Of a stretch of 64,000 bases of DNA, positions 1 through 9,258 are shown piece by piece; within the stretch, counting starts at the first letter, position 1; each line of letters begins with the position of its first letter. This DNA is from Terriglobus albidus (lineage in GTDB: Bacteria; Acidobacteriota; Terriglobia; Terriglobales; Acidobacteriaceae): NCBI RefSeq assembly GCF_025685425.1, contig NZ_JAGTAS010000056.1, positions 368,939 through 432,938 on the forward strand. Reading direction: 5' to 3'. The position numbers and the translations under genes are program-made. The notes beneath the pieces are model-generated. The model saw nothing but the letters and a program-made list of their open reading frames with translations. It searched no databases and was not told where the DNA came from.

Positions 1-82
1 GCATCCGCATCTATGGGCGTTTTCCGCAATGAAAACGCCGCCGCACTCCTCTTCCGGGATACCCAGCAACAGGGAAATGCGA
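1..82 (+). repeat. 113-bp palindromic repeat, copy A (left-truncated)
   Basis: This is the right part of a dispersed palindromic repeat; its left arm lies outside the window. It shows the internal hairpin GGGCGTTTTC-cgcaat-GAAAACGCC and ends in ACAGGGAAATGC, the right terminal inverted repeat with one A missing. Copy B follows immediately. Confidence 0.85.
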
Positions 83-84
83 GT

Positions 85-198
85 AAAGCATTTTCCCTGT
101 AGGTGTAGTCCAGAGCATCCACATTTATGGGCGTCTTCCGCAATGAAAACGCTGCTGCACGCCCCTTCCGGGATACCCAGTAACAGGGAAAATGATCT
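85..198 (+). repeat. 113-bp palindromic repeat, copy B
   Basis: Complete copy. The left arm AAAGCATTTTCCCTGT pairs with the right arm ACAGGGAAAATGATCT. The central hairpin is slightly decayed (GGGCGTCTTC against GAAAACGC). Copies A and B are head-to-tail and fill most of the space upstream of the permease gene that starts near 280. Confidence 0.9.
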
Positions 199-278
199 AT
201 TCAAGGAACCGCAACGCAATTCCTTCCGTATAGCCCAGCAAAGAGAGTTTTGGTAGCTCCGAAGCTATTTGGAGGGGA

Positions 279-2846
279 ATGATGCTGGCAGACCTGCGGG
301 ACGCGTTTCGGCAGTTAAAGAAGGCACCGGCATTTGCGGTTACGGCGGTGGTGACCCTGGCCCTTGGAATCGGTGCGACCACCGCGATCTTCACTCTGGT
401 GCACCAGGTGATGTTGAAGTCGCTGCCGGTAGCGAAACCGGAAGAGCTCTGGAGAATCGGCGATAAGATCCGCTGCTGCAATTGGGGCGGCTATACGCAG
501 GGCAGCGATGGGGATTTCTCTCTCTTCTCCTGGGAGGCATATAAGAACTTTCGCGCGCATACACCGGAGTTCAGTGATCTGGCGGCGCTACAGGCCGGGA
601 ATGCAGCGCTCGGTGTGCGCAGAGCCGGCTCACAGGCACAGGCAGATACACGCAACGGAGAGTATGTCTCCGGGAACTTCTTCCGAACACTCGGTGTGCA
701 GCCATGGATCGGCCGCCTGATGACGGATGCGGACGATCAGGAATCGGCATCGCCTGTCGCGGTCATGAGCTATCACGTATGGCAGGAGAAGTACGGTTCC
801 GATCCTTCTGTGGTCGGCGCAAATTATCAGATCAATGGACATTCCTTTACGGTGATTGGCGTGGCGCCGCCCGGATTTTATGGCGCAAAGCTCGCCGGCG
901 GCGGGATGCCGGACTTCTGGCTTCCGCTGACGACTGAGATCATGATCGACGGCGCTACGTCGAGGTTGAAACGGCCCAACGGCAACTTCCTCGATCTGAT
1001 CGGGAGAGTTCGCCCCGGTGTCGATTCGACGACGCTGGAAGCGAAGCTGCGCGTGGAGTTTCATGACTGGCTGGCAAGTCATGTACCCGATATGGAGCCA
1101 GGCGAAAAACAGCTTTGGCAGCAACAGACGCTGCACCTGATTCCGGGTGGATCGGGAGTCGCTGCCATGCGGGACCAGTACAAGGCTGGGTTGAGGCTGC
1201 TGTTGATCGCAGCCGGGTGTGTTTTGCTGGTCGCCTGCGGCAACATCGCAAACCTGATGCTGGCCCGCGGTCTCAAGGATCGAGCGCAGACCTCTATCCG
1301 GACCGCACTGGGAGCCTCCCGGCGCCGCCTCGTGCGCCGAGCAATGGTCGAAGCAGTCACGCTGGCCTTGATTGGAGGTATCTCCGGAGTTGCTGTGGCC
1401 TACGCCGGCACGAGGCTGATTTTGTATCTGGCTCTGGAGCGTGGAAACTCCAACAACTTCGTGCCGATCAGCGCGACCCCGTCCATCCCGGCTCTGTTGT
1501 TTACGCTTGGCATCGCGGTGTTGACTGGAATCCTCTTCGGGATCGCACCTGCATGGATGACCTCACACGCCAACCCCGTAGACGCACTGCGCGGAGCGAA
1601 TCGTTCCGTTGGTGGAAAAAATTCCTGGACTCAGAAGTCGCTGGTCATCGGTCAGGCGGCGATGTCCCTGGTCTTGCTCTCGACGGCGGCTCTGCTGGGG
1701 CGGAGCCTGAGAAACCTGGAGCACCAGAATTTCGGGTTTGAGACAGAGGGCCGGTACATTGCGTGGATCAACCCGATGCTGGGCAACTACAAGCCCGAGC
1801 AACTGGAGCCGCTGTTCCGCAAGATCGACTACCGTCTGATGCAGATTCCTGGCGTACGTATGGCGGCCCCGGCTCTCTACGCTCCAATGACGGGCGACAG
1901 CTGGAATGACGGAATTCGTATCCAGGGCAGGCCGGAACCCGCGCCGAAAGAAGACACGGGGGCGGGCTGGTCCCGGGTCATGCCCGGATTCTTCGAGACG
2001 ATTGGGGCGCAGATGGTTCTGGGGAGGTCGATCGGCGAGGAAGATACCTCGACCACACGTAAGGTCGCCGTGGTCAACGAAGCGTTCGCCAGGCGATTCT
2101 TCAAGAATCAGAATCCCCTTGGCCAGCACTTCGGCATCGACAAGATCAAATATGCGGGAACGTTTGAGATTGTGGGTGTTGTGCGCGATATGCGCTACAT
2201 GACCTACGACTACAAGGATCCGGTGCGTCCGATGTTCTGGGTGCCGGAGACGCAGACGGTGCAGTACGACGATCCTGCGTTCACGGCCGGTGAGACCTGG
2301 TCGCACTATCTCTACAACATCGTGATCTGGGCTCCGGGAGCTCCTTCCGGCATGGAGGAGCAGGTAAGGAAGGCGCTGGTCAGTATCGATCCCGACCTGG
2401 TGCTCTACGGCGTTGATCCGTACAAGAAGGTCGTGAGTGCTGACTTCAAGCAGGAGAATATGATCGCGACCCTCACGACACTCTTCGGCGTGCTCGGTCT
2501 TACGTTGGCGGCCGTGGGGCTGTATGGCGTGATGGCGTATATGGTGGAGCAGCGGACGAGCGAGATCGGTGTGCGGATGGCGCTTGGCGCGAACCGCAGT
2601 GATGTCGTGCGCATGGTGCTGCATAATGCCTTCATACAGATCGCAGTGGGCCTGGCGCTCGGCATACCAGCGGCCATTGGAGCAGGGAAGCTGATGACCG
2701 ACCAACTCTTCGGTGTAAAGCCGTGGGACCCGATAATGATTACGGCGGCAGTTGTCCTGCTCGCCTTGGCTGCGCTATTGGCGTCGCTGATCCCAGCTCG
2801 TCGTGCAGCCGGTGTCGATCCAATGGTCGCCCTTAGAAGCGAGTGA
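279..2846 (+). CDS. Orphan FtsX/MacB-type ABC transporter permease (acidobacterial duplicated permease type)
   Basis: A membrane protein of 855 aa with two FtsX-like permease halves. Each half has the pattern helix, large MacB-type periplasmic domain, three helices. The N-terminus (DLRDAFRQLKKAPAF, then a helix with LALGIGATTAIF) and the C-terminal EIGVRMALGA motif followed by the last helices are typical of the duplicated orphan permeases common in Acidobacteriota. No ATPase gene is adjacent, so partner and substrate are unknown; related MacB proteins work in export or mechanotransmission. Two ATGs are adjacent at 279 and 282. GGAGG at 271-275 gives better spacing to 282, so the true start may be one codon later. 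Confidence 0.85.
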   Translation: MMLADLRDAFRQLKKAPAFAVTAVVTLALGIGATTAIFTLVHQVMLKSLPVAKPEELWRIGDKIRCCNWGGYTQGSDGDFSLFSWEAYKNFRAHTPEFSDLAALQAGNAALGVRRAGSQAQADTRNGEYVSGNFFRTLGVQPWIGRLMTDADDQESASPVAVMSYHVWQEKYGSDPSVVGANYQINGHSFTVIGVAPPGFYGAKLAGGGMPDFWLPLTTEIMIDGATSRLKRPNGNFLDLIGRVRPGVDSTTLEAKLRVEFHDWLASHVPDMEPGEKQLWQQQTLHLIPGGSGVAAMRDQYKAGLRLLLIAAGCVLLVACGNIANLMLARGLKDRAQTSIRTALGASRRRLVRRAMVEAVTLALIGGISGVAVAYAGTRLILYLALERGNSNNFVPISATPSIPALLFTLGIAVLTGILFGIAPAWMTSHANPVDALRGANRSVGGKNSWTQKSLVIGQAAMSLVLLSTAALLGRSLRNLEHQNFGFETEGRYIAWINPMLGNYKPEQLEPLFRKIDYRLMQIPGVRMAAPALYAPMTGDSWNDGIRIQGRPEPAPKEDTGAGWSRVMPGFFETIGAQMVLGRSIGEEDTSTTRKVAVVNEAFARRFFKNQNPLGQHFGIDKIKYAGTFEIVGVVRDMRYMTYDYKDPVRPMFWVPETQTVQYDDPAFTAGETWSHYLYNIVIWAPGAPSGMEEQVRKALVSIDPDLVLYGVDPYKKVVSADFKQENMIATLTTLFGVLGLTLAAVGLYGVMAYMVEQRTSEIGVRMALGANRSDVVRMVLHNAFIQIAVGLALGIPAAIGAGKLMTDQLFGVKPWDPIMITAAVVLLALAALLASLIPARRAAGVDPMVALRSE

Positions 2847-2878
2847 GAACCTTTGGATACAGATGAATTTCTTTGTCT

Positions 2879-2890
2879 GTCTCCGGAGAC
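2879..2890. promoter_or_regulatory. 12-bp perfect palindrome upstream of a secreted-protein gene
   Basis: GTCTCCGGAGAC is a perfect 12-bp palindrome about 100 bp before the ATG at 2990. It could be an operator, but only one copy was seen, so this is weak. Confidence 0.25.
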
Positions 2891-2989
2891 GTGATACAGT
2901 CGCCTCGCAGTTCAAATCTGATGTGGACGTGCGTCCCTTCGCTAACAACAAACAGTCACAAAGCTTCTGACGCTGAGGAGATATTCAGG

Positions 2990-3667
2990 ATGCGAGTTCT
3001 GTTCACTGCTGTTTTCACGCTCATTTTCGCCGGCTGGACAGGAAGCCAGCCCCATGCTCAAGTTAACGCAGCAACGCAGCCCGCGGCAGCCCAGACGGGG
3101 TGGGCATGGCCGGCAATTCCGGGGTGCCTCTCGGACCCAGCCATCACAACGCCGGGAACAACCGATTTCAGTTCGCCGGTCTGTCCTCTCTACGATCAGT
3201 TGCTGACCAGTGGCGTTACCAGGATTGAGCTTGTTTCGGCGCGTCGGCTCAATGGGGAGATGGACGGTGTTCTTTATCCCGCATTTCTTCCGGGTACAGA
3301 GGTTGTGAGCTTCCTGACCGAGGACAAATTCAATCAATCGTTCCACGGCGCAACAGGACTTGTGCGCGTCTCCGGAAAGTCAGTGACAGCACGGAATGGG
3401 TCTTGGTGGACGACCCTATCCATGGTCTCAAACAATGGAAAACTGCTCGATGCCGCGGCCATCCGGCAAAAGCTCGCGCTGCCGAATGAGCCTTCTTGTC
3501 TCGCCTATGCAGACAGCGTGCGCAGCGGAATTGTGGCTTATATGGGCGTGGTTGCGCCCGCGTTTGATCAGCCAGGAGGAGGTATTGAATTCTGGCTTCC
3601 TCCAGGAGCGGTCGTGGCCAAGAAGACAGTTGATCTCCCCGGCAGTCCTGGCTGCGGTACAAATTGA
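2990..3667 (+). CDS. Secreted protein of unknown function
   Basis: A 225-aa protein. The N-terminus (MRVLFTAVFTLIFAGW, then PHAQ) reads as a Sec signal peptide ending near residue 24. The mature part holds several cysteines and no motif I recognise. The ATG at 2990 is preferred because GAGGAG lies at 2975-2980 and the signal peptide starts there; the frame is open upstream but has no leader character. It is a single gene followed by a strong hairpin terminator. No function is proposed. Confidence 0.65.
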   Translation: MRVLFTAVFTLIFAGWTGSQPHAQVNAATQPAAAQTGWAWPAIPGCLSDPAITTPGTTDFSSPVCPLYDQLLTSGVTRIELVSARRLNGEMDGVLYPAFLPGTEVVSFLTEDKFNQSFHGATGLVRVSGKSVTARNGSWWTTLSMVSNNGKLLDAAAIRQKLALPNEPSCLAYADSVRSGIVAYMGVVAPAFDQPGGGIEFWLPPGAVVAKKTVDLPGSPGCGTN

Positions 3668-3676
3668 TTCAGTCAG

Positions 3677-3719
3677 ACGCAAGCGGGGTGAGCATAGCCT
3701 TACCTCGCTTGCGTTTCTT
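3677..3719 (+). terminator. Hairpin terminator
   Basis: ACGCAAGCGGGGT pairs with ACCTCGCTTGCGT and is followed by TTCTT, just after the stop of the secreted-protein gene. The remaining 330 bp up to the acyl-CoA ligase start contain no gene that I can support. Confidence 0.75.
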
Positions 3720-4051
3720 AGAGCTGATAGTTGATGCATACAGCGTGCGGCGACTCGGCTTAGGATAAGTGCAGCGCAACTGGTCGAGTCGCGATTGTAT
3801 GGCATGAAGACGATCGATCCCGTAACGTTGGGAGTTCTGTTGGCGACGAAATCATCTTTGCTGTCGCATTCGCGATTTGCCCCAATTAAGCCAAGTCCTG
3901 AGAATTGATTCGGTGGAGATGCTGCGAGCGGAGTAGGAACCCAGATATGGGTCAGAGGCGCCCGGCTGGATTCCGTCTTTGCTGAAAATTGAGAGGATTC
4001 AGCCGGAATGATGAATTCCTGAAACCTGTCTTCGGTATCATTCTTTCGGCG

Positions 4052-5839
4052 ATGATCCTCGACCTCCGTACCCTAAACGACCTCTTCCTCCGCGCCGCCT
4101 CCAAGGGCGACACCACGGTTGTTCTCACCCAGGCAGCCGATCACTCGTGGCGCCCCATTACCTCTGCCCAGCTCTATACCCGCGTACGCGCCTTTGCCAA
4201 AACACTGGAGTCGTGGGGTATCAAGAAGGGCGACCGTGTGGCTCTCATCAGCGAAAACCGGTGGGAGTGGGCGGTGACAGACTTTGCCGTGCTTGCCATC
4301 GGGGCCGTCGGCGTTCCGTTGTTCCCGACACTGACTGCCGAGCAGACAACCTATATGCTTAACGATTCCGGTGCCCGGATCGCGGTCGTTTCCACAAAAG
4401 AACAGTATGAGAAGCTGGCTTCAATCCACGAAAAGACGCCTGGCATCGAGCGCGTCATCGTCATGGATGCCGGGGAGTTTCCAGGCGCGGAGAGCTTCAG
4501 CAGCCTGATCGCAGATGCGGAGAAAGATCTGGCTCGCGATGCTGCTTTTGAGGCGAAGCTGGCCGAAGCGAAGCCTGAGGACCTGGCCACCATCGTCTAC
4601 ACCTCAGGTACGACGGGCGAGCCCAAAGGCGTGATGCTGACGCACAACAACATCGCGCAGAACATCAACTACACAGTCGAGTTCATCGATTTCAATCCCT
4701 CCGACTCGTGCATCAGCTTCCTTCCGTTGTCACACATCACGGCTCGCATCCTCGATTACGAGATGTACGCCAACGGCTGCGTACTGGCGTATGTATCGCG
4801 TCTGGATCGCCTGCCGGCCGCGATGCAGACAGTGAAGCCGACGATTCTGGTGGCTGTACCGCGCGTTTTTGAACGAATCCGGCACTCGGCAGAGACGAAG
4901 TCATTGGCCTCCCCCATCAAGGCGAAGATCTTTGCCTGGGCCATCGGCGTGGGGACGAAGCACCGCGAGACAGTGCTGGCCGGAAAAATACCCGCGAGCC
5001 CTCTCTGGAAGCTTGCCAACAAGCTGGTTTTCTCGAAGATCAAGGATGCCTTCGGTGGACGGGTCCGCCTGTATATCGCCGGTGGCGCCCCTCTCGGCCT
5101 GGATAACGCCTACTGGTTTGCAGCGGCGAACATTCGGATTCTGGAGGGCTACGGTCTGACCGAGACCTCTCCGGTCATTGGACTGAACCACCCCATCTAC
5201 AATCGCGTCGGTTCTATTGGCAAGCCGCTTTCCAATCTTGTGGTGCGTTTCGCTGACGATGGTGAACTGGAAGTGAAGGGTCCATCGGTCTTTCAGGGTT
5301 ACTGGAACAAGCCGGAAGCGACCAAAGAGGTCTTTACTGAGGACGGCTTCTTCAAGACTGGGGATATCGGTCATAGCGATGATGACGGTTTCATCTTTAT
5401 TACTGACCGCAAGAAGGAGCTGATCAAACTCTCTGCCGGCAAGTTCATTGCTCCATCGTTTGTTGAGGGCAAGCTGAAGGCTTCGAACCTGGTGGGCAAT
5501 GTAGCGCTGTTGGGCGATAAGCGGAAGTTTGTATCGGCGTTGATCTCGCCCAACTTCGCCAATCTGGCGCTTGCCGCCAAGCAGCAGGGAACAGAGCTGC
5601 CGTCCGACCGCAAAGCCGCCCTGGAGAGTCCGGCGGCCCAGTCGCTGTATAAAGCCGTAATTGCTGACGTGAACAGCACTCTGGCGCCATTCGAGAAGAT
5701 CAAGAAGTACCGTGTGGTTGTCGATGAATGGACACCGGAGTCGGGCGAACTGACGCCGAGCATGAAGCTGAAGCGGCGAGTGATCAACGACAAGTACAAG
5801 GACGTGATCAACGATATCTACTCCGTCGACACCGAGTAG
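4052..5839 (+). CDS. Long-chain fatty acid--CoA ligase (AMP-forming)
   Basis: A 595-aa member of the ANL adenylate-forming superfamily, FadD15/long-chain type. It would activate fatty acids with ATP and CoA at the inner face of the membrane for degradation or lipid synthesis. Visible motifs are the P-loop YTSGTTGEPKGVMLTH near residue 185, GYGLTETSPV around residue 370, and the hinge region FITDRKKELIKLSAGK around residue 450, which carries the aspartate and lysines of the family. The ATG at 4052 (MILDLRTLNDLF) is chosen; the frame stays open 21 codons upstream to a TTG, but that stretch does not look like the family. It appears to be a single-gene unit. Confidence 0.9.
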   Translation: MILDLRTLNDLFLRAASKGDTTVVLTQAADHSWRPITSAQLYTRVRAFAKTLESWGIKKGDRVALISENRWEWAVTDFAVLAIGAVGVPLFPTLTAEQTTYMLNDSGARIAVVSTKEQYEKLASIHEKTPGIERVIVMDAGEFPGAESFSSLIADAEKDLARDAAFEAKLAEAKPEDLATIVYTSGTTGEPKGVMLTHNNIAQNINYTVEFIDFNPSDSCISFLPLSHITARILDYEMYANGCVLAYVSRLDRLPAAMQTVKPTILVAVPRVFERIRHSAETKSLASPIKAKIFAWAIGVGTKHRETVLAGKIPASPLWKLANKLVFSKIKDAFGGRVRLYIAGGAPLGLDNAYWFAAANIRILEGYGLTETSPVIGLNHPIYNRVGSIGKPLSNLVVRFADDGELEVKGPSVFQGYWNKPEATKEVFTEDGFFKTGDIGHSDDDGFIFITDRKKELIKLSAGKFIAPSFVEGKLKASNLVGNVALLGDKRKFVSALISPNFANLALAAKQQGTELPSDRKAALESPAAQSLYKAVIADVNSTLAPFEKIKKYRVVVDEWTPESGELTPSMKLKRRVINDKYKDVINDIYSVDTE

Positions 5840-5868
5840 AGAATTGAGGAGCCACAGCGTTTAGTCGT

Positions 5869-6127
5869 GTCATCCTGAGCGTCGGGGTCCCCAGCGAACA
5901 AGTTCGCTGGGGTGATTAGCGAAGGACCTGATTAATAGGCCGGGCATCTTCGAAAGCTACAGTCCCCGTCGCCCCATTCTTCGTAGCGAAGCTACGAAGG
6001 TGGGGCAACGCGCTGTGCGCGACCGTTTGTGCGGACTTAAGACGATATGTAGAGAAGCAGATTTCTCCACTATGGTTTCAGCCCAGCCAGCGAAGCTGAC
6101 TAGGGACCCCGAACTCTGCGAAATGAC
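5869..6127. repeat. Composite intergenic palindromic element
   Basis: The 357 bp between the ligase and the phosphatase hold no gene. They are bounded by an imperfect inverted pair, GTCATCCTGAGCGTCGGGGT at 5869 and the complement of GTCATTTCGCAGAGTTCGGG ending at 6127. Inside are two strong hairpins: CCCCAGCGAAC-aa-GTTCGCTGGGG at 5889-5912, and CTTCGTAGC-gaa-GCTACGAAG at 5979-5999 with a flanking GCCCCA/TGGGGC pair. The first hairpin recurs at 9298-9317, which suggests a REP-like repeat module. Confidence 0.55.
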
Positions 6128-6196
6128 AAACAAAGTGGCTGTAGTTTATGAAGCGGACGTTGGGGATGGATGCCTTTCAAGAATTAGAATCCCGGC

Positions 6197-6991
6197 ATGC
6201 GCTTCCGCAATTTTCTGCCTCTTCTTCTGGCTACTTCGCTGCTGGCCCAGCGCCCTACACAATCTGATCCGCTGAAGCCTCCTACATGCCCGGGGCGTGG
6301 ACCATTGACCCATCCCACCGCGCAGCAGCTTATGGAGACGCAGCAACAGGCAGCACATGATCCGCACTATCTTCTCTCCGCGGAGCCGGTGCCGAACTTT
6401 GCTCAGGAACGCTACAAGCTCGCGGACTACTACGATTGTGTTCCCGGAGCAGGTTGTTACTGGGCCGATATCGATGCGCAGTACGAGCGTGCAATCGCAG
6501 TCCTGGAGCATGCCACCGCATCGCGAAAGCAGGGCGAAAAGCTGGCGATCGTGTTGGATGTCGATGAGACGACGCTTTCCGCCTACTGCGAAGAGAAGCG
6601 CGAGGACTTCGGCTACATCGGAAGCATGTTCAACCAATGGGTAATCTCTCCGGAGGCCTCGCTGCCGATCCCGGGAACACTGCGGCTGGTGGCAAAGGCG
6701 CAGGCTGCGGGTGTCGACGTCTTCTTCATTACTGGCCGTCCAGAAGAACAACGCGAAGCCACCGCTCGAAATCTGGAGACGGCGGGCTTCCATGGCTGGA
6801 AGGAGCTCTATCTACGGGAGCCGGGGAAGTATCCTTCCACGATTGCCTACAAATCCGCGCAGCGGTCAAAGATTGCAGGGGCTGGATATCGGCTGGTCCT
6901 CAATATCGGAGATCAGTACAGCGACCTGTTCGGCGAGCCTCAGGCCGAGACCAGCGTAAAGCTGCCCAACCCGTTCTATTACCTGCCTTAA
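6197..6991 (+). CDS. HAD-superfamily acid phosphatase (subfamily IIIB), secreted
   Basis: A 264-aa protein with a short signal peptide (RFRNFLPLLLATSLLAQ). The HAD motif I, DVDETTL, starts at residue 121 with two catalytic aspartates, and motif II is seen in FFITGRPEEQR. Subfamily IIIB includes plant vegetative storage proteins and bacterial class B-like acid phosphatases, which remove phosphate from organic esters outside the cytoplasm. The natural substrate cannot be read from sequence. The gene converges on deoC across a shared hairpin. Confidence 0.85.
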   Translation: MRFRNFLPLLLATSLLAQRPTQSDPLKPPTCPGRGPLTHPTAQQLMETQQQAAHDPHYLLSAEPVPNFAQERYKLADYYDCVPGAGCYWADIDAQYERAIAVLEHATASRKQGEKLAIVLDVDETTLSAYCEEKREDFGYIGSMFNQWVISPEASLPIPGTLRLVAKAQAAGVDVFFITGRPEEQREATARNLETAGFHGWKELYLREPGKYPSTIAYKSAQRSKIAGAGYRLVLNIGDQYSDLFGEPQAETSVKLPNPFYYLP

Positions 6992-6996
6992 AGATG

Positions 6997-7027
6997 ATAT
7001 CCCGCCCTCTCGATGAAGGCGGGATAT
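6997..7027. terminator. Bidirectional hairpin terminator
   Basis: ATATCCCGCC pairs perfectly with GGCGGGATAT between two convergent genes. It can serve either strand. Confidence 0.7.
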
Positions 7028-7039
7028 GGATGTCTCTTC

Positions 7040-7804
7040 TCAGTATCCGCCCGTAGGAACGCCAATCGCATCGGTAGGATTGGTCAGCTCGTTCACGATG
7101 CGTACCGATGCGGATGCGCCGATTCTGGTGGCTCCGGCAAACAGCATTGCCTGGGCGTCGGCCAGGCTACGGATGCCGCCCGACGCCTTGACGCCAGAGC
7201 GAGTTCCGGCCACACCTCGCATCAACTGGATGTCGTCGACTGTCGCTCCACCTGTCGAGAAGCCGGTCGAAGTTTTGATGAAGTCGGCGCCGGCTTCAAT
7301 AGCAAGCTCGCTGGCGCGCATCTTGTCTTCGAAGCTCAGGAGGCACGTCTCCAGAATGACCTTCAGGATGCCACCGTTGGCGTGAACCACCTCGGCGACG
7401 ATATGGATGTCGTGTTTGACGGCGTCGAACTCGCCGGACTTCAGAAGACCAATATTCAGCACCATATCAACGTCATGCGCGCCCAGAGCGAGGACGCGGC
7501 CGGCTTCTTCCTTCTTGCTGGCGGTCAGAGAGGCGCCCAGAGGGAAGCCGATGACGACGCCGACCGGAACTCCTGTGCCTTTCAATGCCGCTGCGGCAGT
7601 CCCGGTCCAGAATGGATTTACCATGGCGCAGGCGAACTTGTACTTGGCCGCTTCCTCGCAGATAGCCAGTACCTGGGAGCGCGTGGCGTCCGGCTTCAGC
7701 AGGGTGTGATCCAATACCGCAGCCAGGGCTGAGGGAGAAGAGAGTGCCTGCGTGGCAAAGCCGGCGGCGTCGAACGTAGTCGGATCAGGGATTGAGATAC
7801 TCAT
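7040..7804 (-). CDS. deoC: Deoxyribose-phosphate aldolase
   Basis: A 254-aa class I aldolase that cleaves 2-deoxyribose 5-phosphate to glyceraldehyde 3-phosphate and acetaldehyde in deoxynucleoside catabolism. It shows the family start LDHTLLKPDATR, the Schiff-base lysine region DFIKTSTGF, and GVKASGGIRS near the C-terminus with the second active-site lysine. The ATG at 7804 is preferred over an in-frame codon 13 residues upstream because AGGAG sits four bases before it. It is divergent from the sugar transporter gene, with 155 bp between them for both promoters. Confidence 0.93.
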   Translation of the reverse strand: MSISIPDPTTFDAAGFATQALSSPSALAAVLDHTLLKPDATRSQVLAICEEAAKYKFACAMVNPFWTGTAAAALKGTGVPVGVVIGFPLGASLTASKKEEAGRVLALGAHDVDMVLNIGLLKSGEFDAVKHDIHIVAEVVHANGGILKVILETCLLSFEDKMRASELAIEAGADFIKTSTGFSTGGATVDDIQLMRGVAGTRSGVKASGGIRSLADAQAMLFAGATRIGASASVRIVNELTNPTDAIGVPTGGY

Positions 7805-7959
7805 ATTGCTCCTGCGTACAGCCCATGTGGGGCCCAAATGCATTCTATGCCCGGGAGTGGCAACCTAAATACAGCCAGAGATGAAGTGGATGGACCAATC
7901 GATAATTTTTTGCTGGCTTACAATCACCCTTGTTGGTTTGTTAATACGAAGAGGTTTGG

Positions 7960-9258
7960 ATGGAGCTCACAACAACGCAGTCGATCTCGGGTGGACCAGA
8001 GACGACAAACATGAAGGCCCTCTCGACAGCCACCGTGCTGTTCTTTATGTGGGGGTTTCTAACATGCCTGAATGACATTCTGATTCCTCACCTGAAAATG
8101 GTCTTCGAACTCAGCTATGCGCAGGCCATGCTGGTGCAGTTTGCGTTCTTCTCCTCCTACTTCATCTTCGCGATTCCATCGGGCAAGCTGGTGGACTTCA
8201 TCGGATACAAGCGCACCATGATCGCCGGCCTGCTGACGATGGCCGTAGGCGCGCTGCTGTTTCTCCCCGCGGCCACTCTGGCGGCCTTCCCACTCTTTCT
8301 CGCTGCTCTGGTTGTGCTTGCCGCCGGCATTACTGCCTTGCAGGTCGCAGCGAATCCGTACGTGGCGAACCTTGGTCCGCAGCGTACGGCCAGCAGCCGG
8401 TTGAATCTGGCACAGGCCTTCAATTCGTTGGGAACGACGGTGGCCCCTTATGTGGGCAGCGCCTTGATTCTTGGCGCTGCGGTCGAAGCTCCGAAGCTGG
8501 GCAGCCTTACTCAGGCAGCGCTGCAGCAGTTCCGCGCGCAGCAGGCCTCGACAGTCCGTCTGCCGTATCTCGGTATTGCCGGTTTGTTGATCGTTCTGGC
8601 GGTGGCGCTGGCAGTCATCAAGCTGCCGCCGATGGGTGGGCTGACGCAGGACTTCCGTCCTGATGAGCGCGGCTCCTCTTGGGGGGCGCTTCTTGGACAT
8701 CCGCAGCTTCTGCTGGGAGCCGTGGCCATCTTCGTCTATGTCGGCGCCGAGGTGACGATCGGAAGCTTTTTGGTGAACTACATGCACCTGCCCGAGATCA
8801 GCGGCTTCACCGAAGCAGTGGCGGCGAAGTATGTATCGATCTACTGGTTAGGCGCGATGATCGGACGGTTTGTCGGTTCGGCTGTACTGCAGAAAATGAA
8901 GACATCATCGCTGCTGGCGATGGCTGCTACGGCTGCGTGCCTATTGGTACTGCTCAGCATGTTCAGTTCGGGCCATACAGCAATGTGGTCGATTCTTGCG
9001 GTGGGCTTGTTCAACTCCATCATGTTCCCAAGTATCTTCACCCTCGGTATCGCAAATCTGGGCGAGTTGACGAGCAAAGGGTCGAGTCTGATGGTCTGCG
9101 CCATTGTCGGCGGAGCGGTGATTCCGCTGCTTTCCGGCTTTGTGGCCGATAAGATCGGGATCCAACATGCGCTGATGGTGGCGGCTGCCTGCTACGTGTA
9201 CATCGTGGTCTTCGGTTTGCGCGGTGACCGCAGTGCTACGGAGCACCGCGCAGCTTAG
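7960..9258 (+). CDS. Sugar MFS transporter (FucP / glucose-galactose type)
   Basis: A 432-aa, 12-helix major facilitator of the FucP/GluP family, which brings sugars such as fucose, glucose or galactose in with protons. The family features FFMWGFLTCLNDILIPHLK in helix 1 and QVAANPYV in helix 4 are present. AAGAGG lies just before the ATG. Substrate is not decided by sequence alone, and no sugar catabolic gene is adjacent except divergent deoC. Its stop codon touches the left arm of a palindromic repeat. Confidence 0.88.
   Translation: MELTTTQSISGGPETTNMKALSTATVLFFMWGFLTCLNDILIPHLKMVFELSYAQAMLVQFAFFSSYFIFAIPSGKLVDFIGYKRTMIAGLLTMAVGALLFLPAATLAAFPLFLAALVVLAAGITALQVAANPYVANLGPQRTASSRLNLAQAFNSLGTTVAPYVGSALILGAAVEAPKLGSLTQAALQQFRAQQASTVRLPYLGIAGLLIVLAVALAVIKLPPMGGLTQDFRPDERGSSWGALLGHPQLLLGAVAIFVYVGAEVTIGSFLVNYMHLPEISGFTEAVAAKYVSIYWLGAMIGRFVGSAVLQKMKTSSLLAMAATAACLLVLLSMFSSGHTAMWSILAVGLFNSIMFPSIFTLGIANLGELTSKGSSLMVCAIVGGAVIPLLSGFVADKIGIQHALMVAAACYVYIVVFGLRGDRSATEHRAA

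Noticed and set aside
29-256. Small open frames running through the repeat copies (also 50149-50598)
   Set aside because: They consist of repeat sequence, repeat the same peptide per unit, and have no ribosome site or conserved protein character.
1563-2705. 380-aa open frame opposite the orphan permease
   Set aside because: It is rich in His/Arg/Asp with no membrane or domain pattern and is antisense to a well-supported permease.
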